Part shown: piece after piece, positions 26,107-36,767 of the stretch
How positions within the stretch are numbered: the first letter of the stretch is position 1
How the letters are laid out: the number at the start of each line of letters is the position of its first letter
Origin: Lanius collurio
Taxonomy: Eukaryota > Chordata > Aves > Passeriformes > Laniidae
Reading direction: 5' to 3'
Assembly (NCBI GenBank): GCA_020086605.1
Contig: JACBWW010000096.1
Span: 962,420 to 1,026,419, forward strand
DNA length: 64,000 nucleotides
Notes under the pieces: generated by a model
Seen by the model: only the letters and a program-made list of their open reading frames with translations
What the model was told of the DNA's origin: nothing
Databases searched by the model: none
Position numbers and translations under genes: made by a program

Positions 26107-26923
26107 GATGGGATCTACCCAAGAGTGCCAAGGAAACTACTCTAACAGTTCACCAAGCTGCTTTCAATCACTTACCAGCAGCCCTGCTCAATTTGGAGAG
26201 GGTCTCACTTGACTGAAGATTAGCAAGTGTAATGCACAGCCAAAAGAAGGGGTGGATGGGGAACCTGGAGAGCTACAAGGATCTTAGCTTCACCTTGATG
26301 CCCAGGAAGGTCATGGAGCAGATCCTCTTGAGTGCCATCACGTCTTGAGCATCCAAAATAATCAGGGGATCAGGCCCCACCAGTTGGATTTGTGACCAGC
26401 ACTGGTGAGGCTGCACCTCAAACTGTGTGTTCAGTTTTAGGCTCCTCACTGCAGGAAAGACATTGAGGTGCTGAAGTGTGTCTGGAGAAGAGCAGTGGAG
26501 CTGGGCAAAGATCTGTAGCACAAGTTTTATAAGGCCAAGGGAGCTGGGAGGGTTTAGCCTGGAGAAAAAGAGGCTTAGGGGAGACCTTATCACTCCATAG
26601 CTCCCTGAAAGGAGGATGTAGGCATGTGGGGATTGGTCTCTTCTCCCAGGTAATCAGCAATAGGATGAAAGGAAATGGCCTCAGGTTGTGCTTAGGAAAG
26701 GTTTGGATTGGATATTAGAAAAAAAATTTCTTCACCAAAAGGATTGTGAAACACTGGAACCGGCAGCCCAAGGCAGTGGTGGCATCACCAGCCATGGATG
26801 AACTTAAAAGACAGTAAATGTGGGACTGAGGGATGTGGTTTAGTGGTGGACTTGGCATTGCTGGGTTATTGGTCAGACTTAATGGTCTTAAAAGTCTTCT
26901 CCAACCTAAATGATTCTGTGATT
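26107..26923 (+). mobile_element. CR1 LINE with internal deletion
   Basis: The 5' part (26107 to about 26365) matches the CR1 ORF2 reverse-transcriptase region. It translates with breaks to a peptide containing KVMEQILLSAI, a well-known CR1 motif. The sequence then jumps, near 26365-26398, to the ORF2 C-terminus and 3'-UTR: GTGACCAGCACTGGTGAGGC, then GAGGTGCTGAAGTGTGTCTG, then TTCTTCACCAAAAGGATTGT, then GTTTAGTGGTGGACTTGGCA. Most of the reverse-transcriptase domain is therefore missing. The 3' end is AACCTAAATGATTCTGTGATT, the canonical CR1 terminus. In-frame stops and indels make it inactive. Confidence 0.92.
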
Positions 26924-26926
26924 ACA

Positions 26927-27206
26927 GTGAAGTGGGGATCAGTCTTCTGGGTAACAAGTGAGAAGATGAGAAGAAATTGTCTCAAGTTGCACCAGGGATT
27001 GAATACTAGGAAAAATTTTCTCACTGAAAGAGTGGTCAGGCACTGGAAAAAGCTGCCCATGGAAGAGGGAGAATCACCACCCCTGGAATTGTTCAAAATA
27101 TGCGTGGATGTGGCACTTGCTTTACTGATGAACATGGTGGCTCTGGGTTAATTGAAGGTCTTGATAACCTTAAAGCTCTTTTGCAACCTTCCCAATTTTA
27201 TGCTTT
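26927..27206 (+). mobile_element. Second CR1 3' fragment, tandem to the previous copy
   Basis: Directly after the end of the preceding CR1, the sequence restarts at a GTGGGGATCAGTCTTCTGGG segment. It runs through the same 3' blocks a second time: GTCTCAAGTTGCACCAGGGA, CTCACTGAAAGAGTGGTCAG, GTGGATGTGGCACTTGC, CTTGATAACCTTAAAGCTCT. It ends in a degraded CCAACCTAAATGATT-type terminus near 27206. Same orientation, different truncation point and substitutions, so a separate insertion rather than a recent duplication. Confidence 0.9.
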
Positions 27207-27776
27207 TCCTTCTCCCTTTCTAAAAGGAATAGAACTGTGGGTAAGATGTCTAGAAATATAAGAAAGAAGTGATAAGACAATAGAATAATGATTCAAGGGA
27301 AGTTTTAAGGGTATATTAAGTATTGAAATGTTAAGGTCTCTGTGCCCTTTTCCTCCACTCAAACCTTCGGTTCTTTTCCTTTTTCTGAGTAAATTAATTC
27401 AAATGCATGCCAGGGTTTTGTGTCTGTAAATATATGCCAGACTGTTTATTGTTTTGTTGCCAGTAGGTTTGCCCACTGAGGCCTCCCAGCCCCTGTATTT
27501 ATATACTTTTCACACTGTAAAGGGATCATAGCTCCTTGGGAGACCCAATGCCAGCATTTCTGCGGTGCAGAAAATAGAGAAATAGTGGTAGGCCAGCGCT
27601 GATATATTGTTAAAATTCCTAACTTCATTATGTGGGAGTCTACTCAATCTTTATTTTGCAATCTGAATTCAGAAAGATGAAAAGCGATGCTGAATTATTT
27701 TCTTTCTCACCGGGAGCAGCCTCACGCTTGCTGCCTGTGCTTTGTAAAGGCTGCATACATAGTTAAGCACCTTTTG

Positions 27777-27812
27777 CATTTACAGATGCCTTTACATTTA
27801 CAAATGCCTTTA
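27777..27812. repeat. 18-bp tandem duplication, two copies
   Basis: CATTTACAGATGCCTTTA (27777-27794) is followed at once by CATTTACAAATGCCTTTA (27795-27812), differing at one base. Read directly. Confidence 0.95.
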
Positions 27813-30800
27813 TCTTCAGAAGCATATTTGACACACTAGGCTGGCTTACAGTTTGAAAAGCCAGTGAATCATTCCGTGAATAGCTGAATACAGAACATTT
27901 GAAACAATCAATGACAACTTGCCAGGGCTTGGGCAGAATGCTCCCTATTGTTAAAAAGAGCTGTAGAGCAGTCTGTGAAACTCAAGTGGTCATCTGATAG
28001 GAAAAGAATGCAACCAATCTCCAAGGAGCTAAGCAGATATTAGCATCACCAGTTGCCTGTAGCCACAGTGTAAGTTATCTCCCTTCATTTGACTGAGCTT
28101 TCATGTTCTGCTTAGGAATGAAAGGATTCCTACTTTTGCTAGTCTTCATATCTTAAGTATTTTCATATTTAGCAAAATGTGGATTGGGTTTATTTTTTTT
28201 TTCCTTCTTTTTTTAAAGATATTAGCTCTATTTATATAAATGTACTTTTTTCCTGCATTTGTGAAATAATGATAAAAGCTACAAATACAGGTATGACATT
28301 ATGCAGGATCGAAGGTGAAATCCTATTATATGAACATTTTCACATTTATCTTTTTGCTATTGAACTCTTAATAGCCAGCCCATAGCTACCAGAAGAGGAC
28401 AAAATTAGAAGCTACTGACTTGACTTCCCTTTTCTTCTTTATTCTCTACATCCAGTTACAAAAGAGTGACATATCTGTGTATGTGTGTGAGATGTAAAGA
28501 GAGATGTGTGTGGAGATGGGGTGTAAATATTTTAGCGCTGCTAGAAATCCTAATTTATTTGATTAACTGTGAATTGCACTGTTACAATGGTTCACATTCA
28601 TTTGTTCATATCTCAGAATCTCATGTTTCTGCCATTCCAGATATATTTTCATTATTTGTGTGGGAAAAAAAGTATTTTCCCGAATCTATTGAGTATGGAT
28701 TTTGACTTGCAACTCTACTGAAGTCCAGTATAAACTATTGCTTTGACAGCAACACATTTTAGATGAATGCCATAAAGAATTAAATCTAAACAAGCTTTCA
28801 GATGATCTGTATTATCACTCACTGCTGAAATGGAACTGCTTCTCCAGTAAAACAAAGACAATCAGGGGTAATCCAAGTTTCCTCCATAAATATTATAGAT
28901 ATCCAAAAAAAGTAGGTGGGGTGAGCTGTCTTACACTTTTGAACTTAGAAGCAGAGTAATAGAATTTTGCACACAGGAGGAATGGTATTTGTTATTACCA
29001 CATCTTTTCCTCTTTATTTTCATTGTGCACATAATTGTACACTTGGTGTATTTAATAAGTCTTACAGTGCAATACAAGAGAGTGCTCAGAGATTCAAAAC
29101 ACAATGCAGTGAAATTAGATGCCACTGCTAAGGGACTCTTCTATATTTTATTTCTTTGTGGTTTGTGTGAACATATTTCTGTGAGCACCTAGGAAATTAT
29201 GATAAATCATAGCAAAAGATACATATTGTGCCAATAGTGATTATGTTTCTCTGTTATCAGGATGTCTAAAAATTAGTAGTTATTTATTCTACAGTTTGCT
29301 CTACCGCATCGTTTGAATTATGGGCATTTGGGGGATATTTTCCTTCTGTGGAAATTGGTCTAAGTCATTGTAGGAAAGGGGGAAAAATTAAATGGATATA
29401 ATTTTTTTCTGTTTTGGTGCATTCCCACCAGAGGTCTTGGAAATTTTTTCATGGAACCTGTCTAAATTGGCAGTAAATTATGTTCTTTTCTACCAGGTGG
29501 ATGTTGAATTGATTTGAAGGTGATCAGGTGCTGCATCATCTTTATTTTCCACATCAAAGGTAGGCATATTGCAAGCAATTAATCATGTGCTTGTTTATTG
29601 TTTTGGAGTAAATGCATTTTACACACCTTTTGTTGCTGATTTTAATTTAATTACAAATCATTCCTATGTGTATCTGTCACTACCTTGGTGAACACAAAAG
29701 TGGAAGGATGAGAGAAAAAATAAAAGGAAGATTATGCATCTGTGACACTGATTACTTTTGAAACAAGGGGCATAAAGCAGGCCACTCATCACTGGTATTT
29801 TTAAAACAAATTAACCATTAGAAGCATTTGCAAATGTATTTGGCTACTAATAACGAAACATTTGTGTTTTCCATGAAAATATTCTCAGTCATTAGAATAA
29901 ATTCATTCAAAGGGGCCCAGTTTCAGGAGGTGGACTCTATCCAGGATAGGCCAGCATGGATAGTTGTCATTGGGAACATCAGGTTAAAAACAAGGGGTAC
30001 AGTACAACGATTCCTAAAAACCTGAATTTTACTGTTTTGACTTTTCTACCTACTAAAGTAGACATCAGTCCTTACTAGTATAATTATTGATTTTCACAAT
30101 CATCCCCCAAGAGTGTTTGTTAATGGCTATGGCAATAGGAATTGTAGGATATTTATATACTTCTGAAGGTGCTATTTGGTGTATGAAGATGGTTTTCACC
30201 ACAATGTATTTAACAAGAATGTTAAAAAATATGTAAGTGGTACTTGTGGGATCTTTTCCATCACCCATTGCCGTTTTATAGACAGCAAGAGTTGATGAAC
30301 TTAGATTTTAAACTTTTAAAATTGTGGCAGATAGGAATTCTTTACAAAAACCCACAGTTTTGATCAGCTACAACTAAAGCAAGGTTTCTATTTGAATTCT
30401 AAACCCTTGTCTTTATGGAACAACCAAGCATGAAGCTCCTGTGTCATCATGTCTTCATAAAAAGTAGAAATTTACAGATAAAGGAAATTTGGAAAGATTG
30501 AAATTAATGGTTGTGGAACATACCAACATTGGTGTGTCTGTAACTCCAATTAAAAAGTAGTGAAGTACCTTTGGGGATCAGAATTAATGAACTAGGCAAA
30601 CAAATATAATTCCTTCATTTCTCTTTTTCTTCACTTCCTGTCTCTTCCCAAAATGGCCCTGTTGGTCATGCATTATAGGAAGTATTAATTATTTACCTTT
30701 TCTGATGGGTTTAAATCTGCCCTTTTATTTTGTTATAATTGCAATAATACAGCCTTTTAAATAAGGAATGGGTAGGTGTTTCTGGATAATTCCTAGTTTT

Positions 30801-33765
30801 GAGTGCCAAGATAGGAGGATGTAATGGTGCAACATCAGCATTCGCATTTGCATCTCTCAGTACAGAGGTTTATTCACTTAATAGGTAAGTCCACTTAGCT
30901 TTTTATTCTTTTTAATTCATGAATTCTTTTATTGTTTCCTAAATCCTGTCCTCCATCCTTTGTGTATTATACCCACTCTTCGAACACTATTGTATAAGTT
31001 TGACTTCTTTTTAGTTTCAGATGGGTTATGAACCATCTCTAAGTTGGGATGAAATGATGCAATGGAGTGTGGAAGCTGACCCTTGGAGTCCAATTCTAAT
31101 TTTCAACTTATAAACTAAGACTAAGCTGAAAAATATTCAGAAAGCTCTAAATCAGTAAGCAATTTTTTGGGGCAAGAGAAAAAAAAAGAAAGAAACTCAC
31201 TCAAAACCCAGAGAAAGTACTTTTCACTGTATTTTTCACAGTAGTTTATTTTTCATTAAGCTTTTGTAGTTTTAGACCCTTAAGACTTAAAGCCCAAGAT
31301 CCTTACAAAAATAAAATAGGCAAGACCTTCATGAATACTTTTGCTCTTTGATTAAAATCATAAAGAGTTTCAGATTTTAAAAGTTCTTAGGCAAAAGGAC
31401 AAATTCTGTTCTTGGTCTCATCCTGTAACATCAGTGAATCCTTGCAACTAAATTCGTTTAGAGAGTAAAATGTAGGTTCTTTACCTCAAAAGACTCATGT
31501 TTAGACTGTTGCTCATAACTGAGAAATCTTACAATAAATTTATGCAGAATATGAGGAGGAGGATACAAATCCAAAGAAACAACAATGTGAGATGGATTCA
31601 GGCTGCAATACCTTTTGTACCACATCTGGAATTTCGCAACTGAAATGTTAGATAATTCTGGGGACTAAATCAGTGAATTAGGTATTTGTATAACACTGTA
31701 TCCATAAGCCTGGTTATAGTACTGAGTACTTTGTTCTTCAGAACACTAGAATATATTATTGCACTACAGGCTAAAGAAAACCTGAAAAAAATACTGATTT
31801 TGTTAGTCGCAAAATTCTGCTTTTTGGATAAAAATTTTAACAGTCATTTTCATGTCATGCATGGTGGGTTTAAATAAAAATGAATTCCTGGCCAGAGCAG
31901 GCAAAATAAGAAATGCATTAAAATTTCAATAAGTAACTTCAGTTTTGCTACAATAATGAAATATTTAACAATGTAACAACAAATATTTCAGAACAATTAA
32001 ACTGTTTTATAGACAAAGAAAGTTTCTCTTTTGCCATCCTGCACACCCCCTGGGAGAGGTGAAGCTCTGTCAAATGTAAGCCATTCTCCCAGAGCAAGGA
32101 CTTGATTGCACCAGAGCCTGAGGCTCTGAATTTGGGTTTCAGACATCAAAATACTGACCCCTGTTTACTCAGTGCTCTTGTAGCCCAAGAAGGCACCAGA
32201 GTGAGGTAAGATTGGTGCATCACATGGATGAGGAGATCAGCACAGCAGAGAAGGGAAAGGAGCACTAAGTTTTAGTTTGGTGATAGTTCCACATAACTTC
32301 AAATGCATACCAAGGCACCAGTTTCTGTGGCAAGGCACCATACCTTGCCCAGAAGTGCTAGCATGTACATTTTTATTTTTACCAGCTATAGCTGACACTA
32401 ACTAAATCTTAGCTCATGTCCTTGCAAATCTAGGTGTCAGCCAAAAACTGTGAAACCATGTCACTGGGCATCATCACAGACACACGAAGATGTAATGTGT
32501 GGAAGCTGATTTGTTTTCTGTGATTTAGAAGCCACTAAAAGCTTTCCAAAATCCCAGCCCTCAAGGCCTCATGTATAGCATGATCTGACTATACAATATT
32601 TTTTTTTTCTCAGCTCTTGTTTTATGACTGGAAATGTATTTCAGAACTAGGTGGATTTAAGAAAGGCTGCAGAGTTAGTTTAGGATGGAAACAGCAGACT
32701 TCAGTGAGTAAGAGACAAGCACCAAAATTATAAATTGCAAAGTATTATTGAAAAGCACGTCTGTAGAGGGAACAGACTTGTTCTACAGACCAGCTGATAG
32801 GGTAAAACAGGGGATAATATAAATAATGAGCAAGTAAATTGCTAGAAAATGGAGGGAAATTGTTGATCCAGATCCCTTACCTAGAATAGGAAATAAATTT
32901 ATTTCATTCTTTGAAGACTGATGCAGGACATATCTGCATACAAATTTTAAGTGATAGCTGGGAAGCCCAAGAGGTGTCATAAAAATGTGTAAAGATGTTG
33001 TCTGATTCCTGAAACCTGCAGTGATGTGAATGTTAATCCCATTCCCTTATATCCAAAACTGTGCAATACATGAAGGCTAAAAGAATTCCAGTCTTATCTT
33101 CACTACCCTTCTTCTACCTCCCCACCACCAAGGAAGACCTCCAAAATAGCAAGTTGAGTGCTGTATTAGTTCACAGTGTGGGAGGGGATTTGGGGAACAT
33201 GAAAGAATGTCTTTCTACATTCCAGCCACAGTAATAACAATATCTGGTTACCTTCATTAGAATCTAAATATAAATCAGAGCTTATTTTGCCAAGTCTCAA
33301 TAAAATCAATGAGCATGGAGAATGCTTGCTATAGTGTAAATATGCAGCTGTTGAACTGAAACAAAGTTCATTCCACAATGTCAGTCTTTGTTTCTAACTA
33401 AAAACAAGTATTTGCTTAACTGAAGTGGAAATGCACTCGTCATTTATTGACTTGTCAATGTCTTAAATTTCATCAAGAAATATAAAGAATTTTTTTGTTT
33501 CTCTAAATACCAGGTCTGGATCATGAGAATATCAGTAAGTATATGTTCAGTCATTTAAACTGCATTGATTCCTCATTTTTGGATTGCTAATTCATTACTC
33601 TGTAGTGGATTTTGCTCCTAGTCACCAAATAATGTAGGTATTGAGGACTGGGCATACAAATGTGTGATAATGTACATATTTTGTAAGTAAACTGTTACCA
33701 GACAACATCAATCAATGTTACAAGTAAATTAAAATTCAATTATTTATAAAGATTGTATTTTAGAA

Positions 33766-33797
33766 ATAAAAAAAAAACAAAACAAAACAAAAACAAC
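33766..33797. repeat. A/C-rich (AAAAC)n-like tract
   Basis: An A run passes into AACAAAACAAAACAAAAACA. Simple low complexity; no LINE or SINE body precedes it. Confidence 0.9.
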
Positions 33798-33951
33798 CAG
33801 TTAGGTGGAGTTATTTGGATTTTGCAGGTCCTCTATCAGGTACAGGAACTTGAAGTTCCTTTAGGGGCTGTACAATGTTTATCAACATTTGCATTACTAG
33901 TTGGGTTAGTGAGCTTTGCAGAGGTCTTTTACAGAAGAACTTAATCAGCAC

Positions 33952-33952
33952 N
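33952..33952. other. Single ambiguous base before a poly-T run
   Basis: One N immediately precedes a run of about 11 T. This is typical of an unresolved homopolymer position. Confidence 1.
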
Positions 33953-34531
33953 TTTTTTTTTTTATTAGCATAATTTATCAAGCAATTATCCAGCATTGCA
34001 ACTCTCAAATGCCTATTCCTTTCTTATTTTAAGCTCTAGCCAAGATGGATAAATGTTTCTCTTCTTCAGAAACTGTTGCTCTACAGTCAAATTTTGGTCA
34101 TTTGTCTCTTAACTACCAGGAAAAAAGACTCATGGATTGTTACAGGATATTTTACTCTAACCCTAGTCCAGCGTGTTGCCCTGCTGTGGCAATGTTTCTC
34201 AGTCATTACTCTCCCACTGGCATCAGTACTTCCTAATTTATTGTGGGCAACCTTCTTCTTGTCAGGTCATGTCTGACATTTTAACGTGTGGTGGCACAGG
34301 GGAAGCAGGTTTTCTGCAAGCCTTGGGATGGAAAATGCTAAGCTGTGCTTATCTGTAGAAACACTTCCCACACCAGGCATCATGCTTAGATTTTGCCACC
34401 TCCTGCTAGCACGATCTAAACTCCTGTAGGGCAAGCAGAAAATATCCACCTGACAAGTCTCTTCCAACCTTCCAAAAGGTGACCCATGCACTGCATAACT
34501 CGAGCAGCATGGAAGCTGGCCATGGGTCTAT

Positions 34532-34536
34532 GGGCA
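34532..34536. repeat. 5' target-site duplication (GGGCA)
   Basis: GGGCA immediately precedes the TG start of the LTR and is repeated exactly after its CA end at 35179-35183. A 5-bp duplication is the signature of retroviral integration. Confidence 0.9.
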
Positions 34537-34828
34537 TGTCCTGGGTTGCAATGTAAAATGTACCCAAAAGTCTGTATTCTGTCACCATCTTCATAAACTG
34601 TTAAAACTGGTGGGACAGTGTTCCCCACCTCCCTCATGACTCATCCCTGATAAGCTCATGAAGCTATCTTCTGTTAATGGGCCAGCTGTTGACACCAGGT
34701 GGGGCAGAGTCCTTTATCTCTCCTATACTATCTCCTGTTAATGGGCCATCACCGCATGACTGATAAGACTATATCACCCATTGTGAGATGCTCCGCCCAG
34801 AGGGAGGAACCAAGCCTTCCAGCCTGGA

Positions 34829-34836
34829 TATAAGGG
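34829..34836 (+). promoter_or_regulatory. TATA box of the solo LTR
   Basis: TATAAGGG lies 293 bp into the LTR, after a GC-richer CCGCCCAGAGGGAGGAACC stretch. Position and orientation suit the U3 promoter of a plus-strand LTR. Transcription would start near 34860 if still active, which is not known. Confidence 0.7.
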
Positions 34837-34864
34837 GAGATTTTGAACACCAAAGTCAGCCTTT

Positions 34865-34945
34865 CCACTGGATTCTCAGAGGAAGACCAGACCCTTCTAC
34901 ATTGCCACTGGACCTTCAGAGGAAGACGAGACCTTCTCTACAGAG
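34865..34945. repeat. 40-bp tandem duplication inside the LTR
   Basis: CCACTGGATTCTCAGAGGAA (34865 onward) and CCACTGGACCTTCAGAGGAA (34905 onward) start two about 40-bp units, each continuing GACCAGACC/GACGAGACC. Internal duplication just after the presumed transcription start. Confidence 0.85.
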
Positions 34946-35012
34946 CCACTGCTTCAACGGAACCATCACTTCAGGAGGACTGCAGCTACCATTTAAATTG
35001 CACTGCTGCTAA

Positions 35013-35031
35013 CCCCCTGACTGTCAGGGGG
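35013..35031 (+). repeat. Perfect hairpin in the LTR
   Basis: CCCCCTGAC and GTCAGGGGG flank a single T, so about 8 bp would pair around a 3-nt loop. It lies between TATA box and polyadenylation signal, in the likely R region. Confidence 0.85.
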
Positions 35032-35122
35032 TCAGGTTTGTACTCTGACTCTGTCAGTGGGTTGTGGGTTTTTTGTTTTTTTTTTTTTTTTTGTACTATT
35101 ACATTTATTTTATTTCTTTCTT

Positions 35123-35128
35123 ATTAAA
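35123..35128 (+). terminator. Polyadenylation signal of the solo LTR (ATTAAA)
   Basis: ATTAAA sits 51 bp before the LTR end, downstream of the T-run. ATTAAA is the commonest variant of AATAAA. Cleavage would fall near 35145. Confidence 0.65.
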
Positions 35129-35178
35129 TTGTATTTCTGACTTGAAGTCCCTCACTAGTTTGCTTTAAAACTAGTACA

Positions 35179-35183
35179 GGGCA
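35179..35183. repeat. 3' target-site duplication (GGGCA)
   Basis: Exact copy of the five bases before the LTR at 34532-34536. Confidence 0.9.
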
Positions 35184-36714
35184 CATGGGACAAGTCTGAG
35201 GGACGAGAAATAGCTGCACGTGGGCAGCCAGGTTGGAGTAGAAGGAAGAAGCTTTACTGCCTGATCACACCCAATGGGTGCTCAAGGAGTGCCAAAAACA
35301 TCTTTCATCATTGAAATCCATGGAGACATTTGGCCTGACCAGCTGATGAGACCATGGGCACCAGTGCATGACTGCCTACAGGGCTCAGCTCACAGCAGAC
35401 TCCAAGCACTGCTGGTGGCCACTGCCAGCACCCAGCACGTGGTGATGACAGCTCCCAGCTCCCACTGAGATAAGGCAGCTGGGTTAGGAGAGGAAGGCTG
35501 CTCACTTGCCCTTGACACCACAGAATGGCCCCGACCTCTTTTATTAAGGAAGGCATCTGCAAAATAGTGACACTGATTATAATTTCTCTGATTTATATCT
35601 GTGTGCACTAGAAATCCAGTTGGGATGTTTTGGTTATAATACCGTTCACACGGGCGTTAGCTTTAATCTAGTTTCACTAGATTTAAACCAGTTAATTAGG
35701 TATGTGTGATTCTGTAGCCTATTGCCATTTCTGAGCCATCCACTGTCTCCTCAGGTTAATTTTTTTTATATAGCTGACATAATTTTGTAAAAGATACTCG
35801 TTAGATACACCTCCAAAATTGACTTAGAACAGTCATCAAGATATTGTAAGTGGTTATACTTCCTACATTAGAATAGCAGAAACATAATTAGCCCTTTGCA
35901 CAGCACAGCAGCAAGGAAGGAAATTATTGTAAGAAATAGCAATGTATAAGCAGGTTTGGTGATGAATGTCTTTGGAAAAACAGCTGAAGGACAAAAAAGG
36001 AAAAAAAGAAAAAAAATCAGTGAGACAAGAGGCATGTCTGCACAGCAGAATAAGCTCCTTTTCCTAGTGTCTGACTGCAAGGATGTGAAGAAACTTTGGT
36101 TCTGAATCTCTGTAGGCACAGTTGATACTGACTGAGATACTGATCCTACCAGCTCAAGTTCAGGATTCCCCAAATGTGGATACGTGTCCTCTGAAGCAGA
36201 ACAGCTTTGAGCAGAGGAGCTTTTGTCAGTATCTCCCTGTTCTCTCTGATCTGTCTGAGAGCAAGAGGTTCAGAAATGTGCTGCAATTAGACTTGCTTAA
36301 GTTGTATACGAAAACTCAAAAATAATGAAATTGAAAAAATAAAAATTTTCCTAGAAAAATAGCAGGTTTGGGCACAGTGGTTTGGCTGTGTCCCTGCAGA
36401 TACTCCAGATACTCCCTGAAGATGTAATTCAATTTGCATTTGTTGCATATTCAATGTATTTTCTTCTTGTGATGATTGAGTTTGTGCTAAAAACTGGCAA
36501 TCATGCTAAACTGAACACAATTAGTTTCCTTTTTCTGCAGTATTAGAATCTTTCAGAAAACTAAAAGAAATCCAGTTCCAGAGTTGTGCTAGGTGTTGAA
36601 AAAAGTAGCTGCACACTCAAAACTTGAGAGACTGCTACCTATTTTTTTAATAGCAGAAGAATTGATTGATTTATCTGAAAAATGGATATGTTTACATCCT
36701 CCTCAAAGATAGCA

Positions 36715-36767
36715 AAAAAAAAAAAACAAACCAAAAACAAAACAAAACAAAAAAAAACAACAAAATG
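36715..36767. repeat. A/C-rich low-complexity tract
   Basis: Long A runs are broken by single C residues (ACAAACC, AACAAAACAAAAC). A second run of about 18 A with one G follows at 36830-36850. Short Lys/Asn- and Phe-rich frames here are artefacts. Confidence 0.9.

Larger units (their letters stand above)
27207..34531. other. Non-coding stretch
   Basis: It contains an 18-bp tandem duplication at 27777, an A/C-rich tract near 33.77 kb and a single ambiguous base at 33952. No frame exceeds about 80 codons and none is recognisable. A splice-acceptor-like site ending at 31020 is followed by a 30-codon open frame starting with ATG; this is noted in the findings and not called as a gene. Confidence 0.65.
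34537..35178 (+). mobile_element. Solo LTR of an endogenous retrovirus
   Basis: A 642-bp element begins TGTCCTGGG, ends CTAGTACA, and is flanked on both sides by GGGCA. In promoter order it carries a TATAAGGG box at 34829-34836, two TGTTAATGGGCCA words about 64 bp apart, a 40-bp tandem duplication at 34865-34945, a perfect 9-bp hairpin at 35013-35031, a long T-run at 35076-35092, and an ATTAAA polyadenylation signal at 35123-35128. No internal gag, pol or env sequence lies between the duplications, so it is a solo LTR left by recombination. The 5-bp duplication and overall look fit an avian ERVL-type or similar family; I recall near-identical LTRs in passerines but cannot name the subfamily from sequence alone. 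Confidence 0.88.

Noticed and set aside
34843..35127. 94-codon plus-strand frame
   Set aside because: Runs through the LTR, including its T-run (Phe string) and polyadenylation region; not a gene.
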